Assembly: GCF_031143425.1 (NCBI RefSeq) | Contig: NC_090446.1 | Coordinates: forward strand, 655,671,717 to 655,735,716 | DNA from: Pleurodeles waltl | Taxonomy: Eukaryota; Chordata; Amphibia; Caudata; Salamandridae | Length of the DNA stretch: 64,000 nucleotides | Direction of reading: 5' to 3' | In this document: positions 22,060-32,999 of the stretch, piece by piece | Layout: each line of letters opens with the position of its first letter | Position numbering within the stretch: the stretch's first letter is position 1 | Notes under the pieces: generated by a model | What the model saw: the letters and a program-made list of their open reading frames with translations, nothing else | Told to the model about the DNA's origin: nothing | Databases searched by the model: none | Translations under genes and position numbers: made by a program

Positions 22060-23520
22060 AGCAGTATAAGGACAAGTTTAGGTCCTATAAAAAGAAAGAG
22101 TCCCAAACTTAGTTGGAGTGTGTAGATTCCTTTTGCAGGTCACTGGATGGTTGGGTGAAGGGCAGTAAGGTAACACGTATGAGGGGCTTTACAATTTAAT
22201 TGTTTGGGAGCATTTGTACAGTCTTTGTTTTTCAGAGCTGAGCCAGCACCTGATTGACAGGGAGCTGACTGGCCCCAGGAAGCTTGCACAGGAAGCAGAC
22301 CATTGGGAGAGCACCAGGGTCCAAAAGAGGTATGGGGAGACCACACCAAGGGCGGGCAGGGTCCCTCTCAGAAGAAGTGGGGGTAAGGGTAAACAGGGAG
22401 AGTTCTCTAAAGGGCCCCAACCTAGTTTCCAGGGTAAGGTTTCCCAGCCCCCCAGTGAGAAGAAGCCATGGTTCTCCAAAGGGAACCTGTGGAAGGGGGG
22501 TCCCCAAAAGTTCTTTACATGTGACCAGTTGTGTCATGCGAGGGGGGACCCCAAATGCCTCAAGGGTACACCAACACCCACTGGTGCTCAGTCAGAGGGT
22601 TTGGCCAGTGTAGTGCTTGGGGAGGAGTTAGTATCAGGTGGGTGGGAGCCAGCTGAGATGACCCTTTTCTCACTAGGGGCCATGAGTTGGTCCAGAAAAC
22701 CCTGGTGCCTGAGAACACTGAGAAATACACAGTGGGTGACCATTAATGGAGAGAGGGTGGAGGCTCTGAGAGACAGGAGCCAGTGTGACTACAGTGAGGA
22801 GTCACCTGGTGTCTGAAGAGCAGATAGATCCCTGTGTACTTCACCAAGTAGTTGCAGTGGACAACTCACAGTGCCTGTGCAGAGTGGCGCATGTTCCCTT
22901 TGAATGGGGGGGGGATCTCGGGTTCCTTGAAAGTAGCTGTGAGTCCAACCATGTCTGTGGATTGTTTGCTTGGCAATGACCTGGAGGATTCCCCTTGGAA
23001 GGAGGTGGAACAGGGGTCACACTTGGAGATGTTGGGTCGGCCTGGGTGGGTATGCGTATCTACCCGGTCAATGGCAGCCCGTCAGGGTGGTCAGAAGCCC
23101 CTGGAGCCTGAAACAGTGGCTCGGGGTCCGCCAGTATGAGGAAGAGTAAATGGTGTTGGAAACGGGCCCCAGAAGTTCCCACGGTCCGGGAGGAGGGTGA
23201 ACCTGAGGGTAATGCCTGGAGCCTACAGGGGAACAGGTGGCTGAGCTGGGGGAGGTCCCTGAGCTGTCACAGAGGCTGCAGGAAGGGGGACTCACCAGGG
23301 TCACAGAGAGTATGTCCTACTGTGGAGGGATTGCGGGAGAAGGCTGCAGGCCAGGGGGCTGGCAAGGAGCCAGGATCTCACCTGATTTATTGGGAGGATG
23401 GCCTCCTGTATAGTGAGCCTAAGGTTGCTGAGCCTGGGTCAGCCTATGTGCTGGTGTTACAGGGACATTGGATTGAAGCTAGCCTGGCTGATGAGGGGTG
23501 ATACCCTGAAACTGGTCCCA
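22060..23520 (+). pseudogene. Decayed Gmr1-like Ty3/gypsy gag-protease-integrase
   Basis: Several frames carry, in order, parts of a Ty3/gypsy polyprotein. A SCAN-like capsid end lies at about 22,060-22,330 (EQYKDKFRSYKKKESQT, then LDGWVKGSKVT, LSQHLIDRELTGPRKLAQEA). A basic Gly/Lys-rich linker and a Cys-bearing NC-like stretch follow (22,330-22,560). The end of the protease domain lies at 22,950-23,060 (SVDCLLGNDLEDSPW, close to VDCLLGNDLETSAW in the 62.6-kb copy). The integrase N-terminal approach ends it (PTVEGLREKAA near 23,320, then YWEDGLLYSEPK near 23,390). No reverse transcriptase lies between protease and integrase, as in the 57.5-kb element. Multiple frameshifts and stops show great age. 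No flanking LTR was identified. Confidence 0.7.
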
Positions 23521-24722
23521 AGTTGCTTGTTTATGATCCAGGGATGACCTGGCCTGGCAGTGCGGGTTGGACTGTTCTCATGAGGAACAGGGTCAAGACT
23601 GGAATGGCATGGCATGCAAAAAAAAAAGGGATTTCACCCAGATCTGTGACTGGGGGTATATGTTTGATTTGTTATGCATTCCGTCCTTCATCTGTTCTTT
23701 TTGCAAAGTGTTGCCTGGGCAGGAGACAACAGGTTAACATACCGGTTGTGTATGTAGGAAAGCGATTAGACCCACAAACTCATCCATGACTCTGCTGGCC
23801 CTGTCTTTAGTTGGTAGTTAGATAGAAATATTTTGCGTTCGGTATGAACCCAACTCCACAGCCAGATAGTTAAAAATACTTCTTTACTTATTGAAATCCT
23901 TGTTTCCACTCAGGTAGGAGCTGACAGGTAACCAGATTCCAGGATTTTTTTGCTTCCACATGTTTCTTTCTTCTTTTCCCTTCTATTCCTGCACGGATCC
24001 CACTAAGACGCTATGAGCCCTCCATGCAGATGACTCTAGGACAGGAGACCAGCCCCGGCCATAACATTAATCCTCAAGTGTTTCCCACCACACTATCCTT
24101 GCAACACGGCCATAACATTAATCCTCAAGTGTTTCCCACCACACTATCCTTGCAACTATAGAAACTAGGGGGATGGCTCTTGGGACCCTCTATTTGGCTC
24201 TGTTGGTGAGGTGTTACTAGAAAATATAACTTTGGTCATAAGGAGTCCTGGTGGTGAAGTTAAGCACCTGGTCTATTGAGAAGAAAGACAACTGAGGTGG
24301 GTCATGCAGCATGTCTTTCAATAACCTATTTTACTAAGTGTTAGTGAATTAAATAGTTCCAAACAGTGTGGAATAGGAGACATGGATATATTTTTGTATA
24401 CGATCAGTACTTGGCATCATGCATATGCAGTGGTGGAAACCATGAACTATTCCAAACACATTCAAGAGTGGAAAAGCATATCTAGGTTTCTAGGCAAAGA
24501 GGCAAAGGCCAAGCTGTTAAGAGTTAAGAGGGAAGAGGACAGAGGTAGGGGAAGCAATAAAAGCAATGGAAAGTAAAACTGACGGCCTTTGTCTCAAAAC
24601 ATTCAGAATGAAGGACCAAAGGGCCATCCAATTCTGAACTACAATGAGACAAGCTGAGGTGTATTATTGGAACAAGTTGAAAAGGTGGAGAAAGAGAAGA
24701 TGTTAGAAGTGGGGTTTATGGT
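23521..24722. other. No recognised gene; one tandem duplication
   Basis: Sequence after the decayed gypsy element. Apart from the 51-bp duplication at 24,056-24,157 I see no gene or complete element. Confidence 0.4.
24056..24157. repeat. 51-bp perfect tandem duplication
   Basis: The unit starting CGGCCATAACATTAATCC (24,056-24,106) is followed at once by a second copy (24,107-24,156) with no mismatch that I can see. It looks recent. Confidence 0.9.
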
Positions 24723-26520
24723 TGTCAGGGTATGCACCCTGTACATGTAGAAACCACCAATGTAGTCATGTTAAGCTAGATACACACTTATAGATAACCT
24801 ATGCTCACTCTCTGGTAGCTTGGCACAGAGTAGTCAGCTTATCTAAAGAGGCAATATGTAAAGTATTTGTGCAACACACAAACACACACACACCCACAGT
24901 AACACATTGAAAACACCATAAAAATGTTCCACACAGGGTTATAGACATAGATTACATTTTTTAATTAGTAAAATAAGACCAAAACAACAAAAACCAATAG
25001 ATAGAACTATTGTTATGAATTGTAGAAGAATAAACTAAAAATGAGTGGTTAGAAGTTGATAGCGCATAGCACAAAGGGATGCATCGGCGCTGAGCTTCGC
25101 AGGGTTGGAGATGCATCACAGACCATGAACGATGCCCAGCAATATGGTGTCCATGGCTCAGGCAGCAGCTGTGGTGCGTCCGTTTTGAGTGGAAATGCGG
25201 CAGTTCCGATCAGCGACGCATCATCGATGTGCTGCTTTCTTGGGTTGCAGCACAGATACTCACTTCAAAGGGCCAGGACTGGGTTGGCACCACTTGGCAG
25301 AGCAGGACTCATGACAGACAGAGTCCAGGTGCAGGTTGCAGGCAGTCTTTGATGTCCCTGAGACTGCAGAAGAAGAGGGGGCAAGCCAGCAAGCCCTTGG
25401 AGGCATTCTGCGTTCGGGGGAGAAGGGTCCAGTCCTTGTCCTCAGCAGGGCAGAGATCAGTAGGTAGCATGGCAGCTCAGCAACCAGAAAGCAGTCCTTC
25501 CATGGTACCCGTTCAGCAGAGTAGCAATCATTGTAGCACTGCAGTCCTTACTCCAGCAGAGTTCTTCACAGGTCCAGTAGTGTACTGTCCTGCTAGGGCC
25601 AGAGGCCCAGTAGTTATACTCAGTCGTGACTTTGAAGTGGGGCAACTTCATAGAAGGGTCTTTGAAGTGCACAGAGGTCCTTTCTTCCTAGCCCCGGCTC
25701 CGGACTATCAGTAGGGGGTAATCAGCCCTTTGTGTGGGGGCTAGCTCTCCCTATTGAGGTGTAAGGCTCCCCCTCCCTCTTCCTGCCCAAGAAGAGCTAT
25801 CAAAATAAATATGAATAAAGACACCCACACTTCCTGTGTTTGTGGCTGTGCAGAAGGAATGCACAAAGGGGAGTTGACACCCACCACAGATGTGCATTGG
25901 AGACAGGCTGCAAGACACACAGAGTAGTGTGGGCAGAGAAATTAGTGGCATTTCTAAAAAAGTAATGTTATATCGAACTTTACGTTTAAAACAGACATCA
26001 TTACAATTGCAAAGATATGAAACATATCTCAGCTACTTCTTTGTGATCACAAATTACAGCTTAAAAGTATTTTAAGGAGTTCCCAATTCTGGCCTACGAG
26101 AGGAGGCTGCCCCACAGTAATAAACATGTAATGTACATGTCCAACCTTTTACTTACACAGCACCCTAGCCTGAGGGATACCCAGGGCCTACCTTAGGGGT
26201 GACTTATGTGTAATAAAAGGGAAGGTTAAGACTTGTGTGAGTGGCACAACCAGTGCTGGAGGCTCACTAATAGCATTTAATTTTCAGGCTCTAAATATAT
26301 AGTATAACACTTTACAACGAGCTTACAAGTAAATTAAATATTCCAGTTGTAAAGACACCAATGTTACCATGTTTAGGGACGAAGCTCATGCACTTTAACA
26401 TTGGTCAACAGTGGTAAAGTGCTGAGATTCCTAAGGCCAACAAAAAGATAACAGCAAACATATGAGGCAAGCAGGCAAAATGTTTGGGGGAAGACCACCC
26501 TAAGGCTGACAGGTCTAACA
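24723..26520 (-). mobile_element. Solo LTR, TGTTAGAC family, 1.8 kb
   Basis: The plus strand begins TGTCAGGGTATG (24,723) and ends AAGGCTGACAGGTCTAACA (26,520). The ends are inverted and satisfy TG..CA in either direction. A degraded relative lies at 6.5-7.9 kb with colinear blocks. There is no internal coding sequence on either side, so it is solo. The strand call is from memory of the family and is weak. I see no clear 5-bp target duplication. Confidence 0.6.
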
Positions 26521-26709
26521 AAAGAACACGTGTATCTAATCAGCATGAAATGGTCAGCGAAAATAAAAGAGATGACACCACCAAATGAAGTAGCAAAGAG
26601 ACAGAATATGTGAAGTTGCACAGAGAAAGAACAGGAAAGGACCCACAATTGATACTTGAGGTAATTTAACAGGAAAGCTGGGTGGTAGGGATCTCCTGGA
26701 GTTTCACAC

Positions 26710-27850
26710 TGTAGGAAGTTGGCTCTGTATATACTATTTCAAAGTAAGAAATAGCGCGCACAGAGTCCAAGGGTTCCCCTTAGAGGTAAGATAGTGGCAA
26801 AAGTAGATAATTCTAATGCTCTATTTTGTGGTAGTGTGGCCGAGCAGTAGGCTTATCAGAGGGTAGTGTTAAGCATTTGTTGTACACACACAGACAATAA
26901 ATGAGGAACACACACTCAAAGACTTACTCCAGACCAATAGGTTTTTATGTTGAAAAATATCTTTTCTTAGTTTATTTTAAGAACCACAGGTTCAAGATTT
27001 ACAATTAATACTTTAAATGTAAGGTACTTCACTTTGATACTTTAGGAACTTTGAATGAAAACAATATCATGTACAGTCTTTGTAAAAATGGCAATAAGCT
27101 ATTTTCAAAGTGGACACAATGCAAAAATCAACAGTTCCTTGGGGAGGTATGTAAAGGTTAGTTTTGAAGGTAAGTACAACACTTACAAGTCTCAGGTTTG
27201 GGGCACAGGCAGCCCACCGTTGGGGGTTCAAGGCAACCCCAAAGTTACCACACCAGCAGCTCAGGGCCGGTCAGGTGCAGAGGTCAAAGAGGTGCCCAAA
27301 ACACATAGGTGCCTATGGGGGCCAGGAGTGCTCCTGTTCCAGTCTGCCAGCAGGTAAGTACTTGCGTCCTCAGGGGGCAGACCAGGGGGGTTTTGTAGAG
27401 CACCGGGGGGGACACGAGAAGGCACACAAAGTACACCCTCAGCGGCACAGGGGTGGCCGGGTGCAGTGAGCAAAGCAGGCGTCGGGTTTTGGGTTGAACA
27501 CAATGGAGAGACCCGGGGGTCACTCTAGCGATGCAGGCTGGCACAGGGGGGGGCTTCTCGGGACAGCCACCATCTGCGCTAGGCAGAGGGTCGTCTGCGG
27601 GTCGCTCTTGCACTGAAGTTCAGTTCCTTCAGGTCCTGGGGGCTGCGGGTGCAGTGTTGGTTTCAGGCATCGTGTCCCTTGTTACAGGCAGTCGCGGTCA
27701 GGGGGACCCTCTGGATTCTCTCTGCAGACGTCGCTGTGGGGGCTCAGGGAGGTCGTCTCTGGTTACTCACAGGCACACTTCTCAGCCATGTCAGCATCAG
27801 TATCAGGCAAAAAGTGGGGGGTAACTGCAACAGGGAGCCATTTCCTTACA
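26710..27850 (-). mobile_element. Solo LTR, TGTAGGAA family, 1.14 kb
   Basis: The plus strand starts TGTAGGAAGTTGG (26,710) and ends TTTCCTTACA (27,850), near-perfect 8-bp inverted termini. The flanks CACAC (26,705-26,709) and CACAG (27,851-27,855) make a plausible 5-bp target duplication with one change. AATAAA on the minus strand (26,976-26,971) supports the strand. The ends resemble those of the 57.5-kb element, which suggests the same Ty3/gypsy group. No internal region adjoins it. Confidence 0.65.
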
Positions 27851-29999
27851 CACAGCACTAGGAAAGAAGTCAGAAACAAAATAATTGAACAGTCGTGCTC
27901 TTGATGGCTATAGCTTGGATGGTCATGCTGGGCTTTTCAAGAGCAGCTCAACAGCTGATCTGAAACATTATGGATAAATGCTAGATAAGCGTGAGTTATC
28001 AAACAGTGAAATTATGCAGAAAAGTTCTTTAGACTAATGAGGTACAGGGTTCTTGGTTTTAAGGCTGAAGAGTGTGGATGGCATGCATGATGGATTAGCT
28101 GATTTGAAAATATGAAAATGTTCCATGGCTGAAGTAGATGAAAAGTGTGAAAGAGTGGAGAATTGATGTGAGCGGAGGGTAGAAGAAAAGTATGATACAA
28201 AGCCTGCGTCTGAGAGTGGTGAGAGAATGATGGGTAGACAGGGAATAGTGGATAGTAATAATACGTGAGAGATATTGTGAATATGGCTTTTGTGATAATA
28301 TGATGTTTTGTAAATATGCAGCCTGAGCAGGGTCAAGAGTTAGAGAGAGCATGTTCAAAGCAATTCTATGGGTGTAAACGTTTTCCGGAGTCTTATCTTT
28401 ATACCATTTGTCTAGATGTGTCCTTATCTTGGTTTTCAGTGTGCAATATATGTTGTGAAACAAGGGTGTGGATGTGGAACAGCTAAATAGACCATACATG
28501 GGATAGTTTCTATCAAAGGTCTGTTTAGTTATTTTGTTGAAGATGTCAAAGGATGTGTGCTTAAGTAGTGTAGAGTTAATTTGAATTTGATTTAGGAAGG
28601 AAGATAAAGAGACTGGTTTATGGTTTCTTTTTGAGATACTAGAAGTTGGGGATGGGATGAATATTCACTACACTCTGTATTAGGCTATGGCCAGAGGTAG
28701 AGGGGTTGATGTTTGAGGAAAGAAGGGTAGCTTGTCAGAAATGAGGGTAAGATCAAGTGGTTTTCCACATTCTTGTGCATGGTTGCAGATTATGAGCTCT
28801 TTTGAAAGGTGAAAAACAGAATATTCTTCTGTTTTGATGCCCCCAAGTCAAATGTGGTGCTTCAAATAGGTTGATGAATTCATTAATTAATGGCATCCCA
28901 TAAGTAGTATTGTAATAGAATATATGCTTTCGATTGGGCAATGATTGAATTAGAAATATATTCAATAGATGCAGTGGATATTGTGGCTATATGAGTTGGA
29001 TGGCTATAAGTGGTTGAACATAAGGTCAAATCCACTGCCTTTTGTTTTGTTGTGTGTGTGAGGATGACTGTGGAGAGGGCAGCGAGAGTTTTGGAGTCTA
29101 TGGAGTCAATTCACAACTGAGTGAAATACAGTGCTTGATTTCAGCCAGTGAGTACAGGTTAAGCCCACTGGAATTTATGTTTGGGAATTACTACTTATTT
29201 TTCTTAATTAGATTTGTCCCAGTACAAGGGAGAAAACACACAAAAACGGGGAATAAGGGAGTAGAGAAAGATGTTAAAACAGTGATAAAGGGAGGAAGCA
29301 GGCTTGAAAAAGAATCTGCAAAAATTAGAGACCAGGATAGAAAGCGCCTGGTGGTGGACGAAAGAGGGATGAGGTGGATGCAGGACGCGGCAGCCTTGTT
29401 TATTCGCAAATCCCAATATACATATGGCTAGACGTTTGCTAAGAGAGAGACAGAACATCATCAAGCAGTAGCCTCTAAAGTTTGATTAATCCATTGGTTG
29501 CAGAGTGTATTTCCCGAACCCCAATATACTAGATTTTCCCGGACACAATACTTCTACCATAGTATACTTTTATTATTACATTCCAGTACTACAGCATCCA
29601 CGCAGAGTTTTTACAGATAAGCATGACACTTTTTGGACCACTACATACCATACTTGTGATACAGTGCGGCACTTTCCACTGAGATATAGCTGATCACAGA
29701 ACACAAAGCCCAACACATCTCAGTGTCAAGACTCCCGTGTACAGTGCCCAGAATCAGAGGACAAGCACATTCCAAAGCCCAGATTGCTTACGGCCCTTGG
29801 GAAGTGGCGCGTTATACAAGTCATATACCATAGCATGACATAACAATAGATGCGTTCATTCCGTTATCATTTTATGATTTTTCTTTTATACAAATAAGTC
29901 TCTTTGTTAGCTGCATTTGTTCCACAGCCCTAATCACTGAATTCTAGGTTGGTTGTTGACCTATGTAAGCAACAGTTGGACACTGTGAGGACTTCTCTA
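27851..29999. other. No recognised gene
   Basis: Spacer of mixed composition. Frames of up to 134 residues (28,499-28,095 minus; 29,042-29,431 plus) have low-complexity or irregular composition and no domain I recognise. They may belong to an old element. The segment near 29,800 (AAGTGGCGCGTTATACAAGT) resembles a LINE/SINE 3' end. Confidence 0.35.
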
Positions 30000-30450
30000 G
30001 GCCGTGTCTCTATCTCAAGGCAGCATTGTCAATTAATTAATTTCTATTCGAGTGGCTAAACCTAAATGCTCTCATTAGAGAACCAATTTGACACTCAATC
30101 TATGCGTGCTTCTCATCCACAGTCGCCACCTTTCTCATCTTGTCTGCTTTCTGGCATTAATTGCTTCCAAGCTTGTTCTGGGCTTTAGCCTAATTACTCT
30201 GCGGTTTTGAAGTTGGGTTTTTCCAGGATCGTTTGTCTCCCAGCGACCACCGTGATCAAAATCATTGGACGATGTACTAGAAATTATAACTTGTGATCTC
30301 CATTTCCCCAGTGGGTCAACCGCTTATCCCAATAGCGCAGCCTGCATTAGAACGCCGCGTGCTCCCAAGTGACCCTCAAAGACCCTCATTGCATTTTCAC
30401 TGATACAGCCAATTGCCGCTTTAAGGTCTGAACCAAGAGGACTTCAGTAG
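30000..30450. other. Candidate conserved non-coding element
   Basis: Within about 170 bp lie three homeodomain-type AT cores: CAATTAATTAATTT (30,030-30,043), CATTAATTGC (near 30,154) and CTAATTAC (30,190-30,197). They sit in balanced, non-repetitive-looking sequence. Such clusters are common in developmental enhancers. This is composition-based inference; conservation cannot be seen here. Confidence 0.25.
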
Positions 30451-31335
30451 CATCTGTACTTTATTTCCATGGCCCAAAACAGGATTTAATTTTCCATCAG
30501 GGATTTTTTCGCGGAATAGCTGACGCACAAAATCTCTCCTCAGTGCGAGGTTGCAGGGAGGATATAGTATTTCAACAGGGCACTACATTTAGATGGTAAT
30601 TCACTATAATCTAATTTTAATTTGGTAGATTCACGTGGTGCATTCCCGACTCTGAAAAAAGCAACCTAAGCAAAAAAGAACCTTATCAAAATTAATTCTG
30701 CTCTGGCCTTCAATGTAGTTCACAGTACTCTATGTCCTGTATCGTCAAATAGCTAAGAGAAAAGCAAGTTCAGCACAGTAATTTGGATTTTTTCCAGAGT
30801 AGCAACATTTCCTGGTGTACTTGATTCTCCCACTGATTCAATTTCCACAGGATGCATTACTACCACTTACTTCGCCTTCTTAAGACTGCCTTTTTAGTTC
30901 CGAAACATGAAGATTTCTGTTCCTTGCGTATACCATGACCCATGATATCACAATAAAGGTAATGGCATTACTATTACTTTAATCATTATGGTCTGGTACA
31001 TAACCACATTTGTAAATATATGTACTTAAGCATACGCCTGTGATTTGTGCAATTTCACATTTATTCAGGCATTCACAAAAAACACCATGGAATTTCAGGT
31101 ATAGCTTGCATCCATTGTGGCTACGCCAGTGGACAATAAGCAGAAGGCCACATGGCTGAAATATAGTAAAATTACTCCTCAACAATTTATTTGCCACTTG
31201 GAGAACATAGTTTTGTATCTATCCTTTATATGTTCTTTTGCATGCAAATAATGCCAGTTTTTTTTAGTTTTATGTCTTTATAGATGTGTACTAGAAGCGC
31301 AAACTCTTCAAAATCTTACTGCAATTAATGACATT
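30451..31335. other. No recognised gene
   Basis: AT-moderate spacer with no element ends or coding signature that I can support. Confidence 0.35.
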
Positions 31336-32031
31336 GGGCCAGGTGTATGTCGCGTAAGGTTTGCGATTTCCTAATAGCGAATTTTTGTGATTCACTATTA
31401 GGAAATTGCAAACTGCTACCTACAGCAGTGTTTTAACACTGTTAACACTGTTTGCGATTCCCAAATGGGTCGCAAGAGACCTGCCTCATTAATATTTATG
31501 AGGCACCTCACAAATTGCGACCAATTTGGGAATGGCCTCACACACAGGGATGTTGGCCTGCTGGGGTCAGAAGACCACCTTGTCTGTGACTGCTTTTTAA
31601 ATAAAGCAGTTTTTTTTTTAGATGCAGCCCGTTTTCCTTAAAGGAAAATGGGAGGCATTTAAAAAATAAAAATGAAACGTTTCAGTTTCATTTTTTTCCG
31701 AGCATGGACCACTGCCTGTTTTGAAAAAATGCTTGCACCCCCATTCACCAAGGGGAAGGGGTCCTTTGGGTACTCTTTCCGCTTGCGAATGGGTTACCAC
31801 CAACTTGAAGTTGGTGGTAACTGCAATTGTTTTGCGACCGCATTCACATACGCAAAACAATCATACATGGCCCTGCGACTCGCTATTAGTAAGGGACGCC
31901 TTAGCACGTTCCTCTCACAATCCCTATTTTGCGAGCTGGTAACAGGTTACCCACCTGCAAAATATGGATGGTACTTGGCAAAAAGCCTTTTACCAGTCAC
32001 AGACCGGTAAAATAGCTTGACACATCTGGCC
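31336..32031. mobile_element. Harbinger-like MITE, ~700 bp, hairpin-rich
   Basis: The ends GGGCCAGGTGTATGTC and GACACATCTGGCC are imperfect inverted repeats related to the other GGGCCAG elements here. Inside are a subterminal stem (31,361-31,381 with 31,391-31,412), a perfect hairpin GTTACCACCAACTT/AAGTTGGTGGTAAC with a 1-nt loop (31,793-31,821), and a smaller one near 31,670-31,700. There is no transposase frame. A clear target duplication is not visible. Confidence 0.6.
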
Positions 32032-32148
32032 TGTAGTCTCTTCACATAAGATGAGGAATATTTACTATCCTGGTGTTTAAAAAAAAAAAATCACATCCCA
32101 ATACTCCTCTGTCTGAAAACACTTTAAGTGTGGGGAAAGCCATAATGC

Positions 32149-32314
32149 CAGTGGCGTAATGAAACTTGAGCCCCCCCCTTCTGCATAGTACAGGGAGGGG
32201 ACCCCTCCAGACTCAAGCAAGAGCTCTCAGGCCAGAGTACTGTGCTTAGGGGGTCCCCTGGAGATCAGGGTTCCCTGCACCACAGGGGCTGCGAGAGCTT
32301 TTGTTACACCACTG
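32149..32314. mobile_element. hAT-type MITE, 166 bp, with perfect 8-bp TSD
   Basis: The ends CAGTGGCGTAA (32,149) and TTACACCACTG (to 32,314) are inverted repeats of the hAT CAGNGG type. The flanking octamer CATAATGC occurs exactly on both sides (32,141-32,148 and 32,315-32,322), the 8-bp duplication expected of hAT transposition. It has no coding sequence, so it was moved by a transposase encoded elsewhere. Confidence 0.85.
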
Positions 32315-32999
32315 CATAATGCCCAGAGGTTGCTCAAGCCAGCAGGTTCATCCTCAAGCATAAAAAAAGTCTGGGCACCAAAATAAAAGTGACTCACAAT
32401 AATAAATTACATACTTAAAAAGTGGCCCATGTTTGCAAATTGAGACTGCTTTGAAGTTTACAACTTGTAACAGCACGCTGTATATGTATTTGGAAAGGTA
32501 TGGAATACTGTATGGTTTTGGAGTTGCTGCAGGTAGCGTTTGTTTAAATATATGGAAATATCAACAGTAAAAGCACAGCACAGCAGATCAGTAAACAGGA
32601 TCACAAATAGCCAAAAAATTGGCCCACACACACAGACTTGCCGGACTAGCCCTTCTGGCACTGCCTGGTTCCCCTATAGTCCAGTCCGAGCCTGTAAGCC
32701 AGGCCAGCTAAATAGAGACATAGCTGCTAAAGAGCAGTTCCTCCCACAGCTAACTTGAAAGGCCAGGTCCTTCAGTACCCTTTGAAACGATACAGCGGAT
32801 CCATCCCACCTAAATGTGTCCCTATCATTGTAAGATTGGAAATCTAAAAAAAAACACAGTTACCTGCTTTCCTTTAGAACCCTGTTAACTCTTTTGGGTA
32901 TATGAATGCATATTTGTTTCCCCAATATTTCAAGCTACTTCTATAGATGGCTTTCATGTGAGTGGTAAAATTTTGGTTCAACATGAGCCAGCTCCCCTG

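Noticed and set aside
28095..28499. 134-residue minus-strand frame
   Set aside because: Irregular Ser/Leu/His-rich composition with no recognised motif and no supporting splice or promoter signal.
29042..29431. 129-residue plus-strand frame
   Set aside because: No domain, and the composition fits chance translation; not supported as a host gene.
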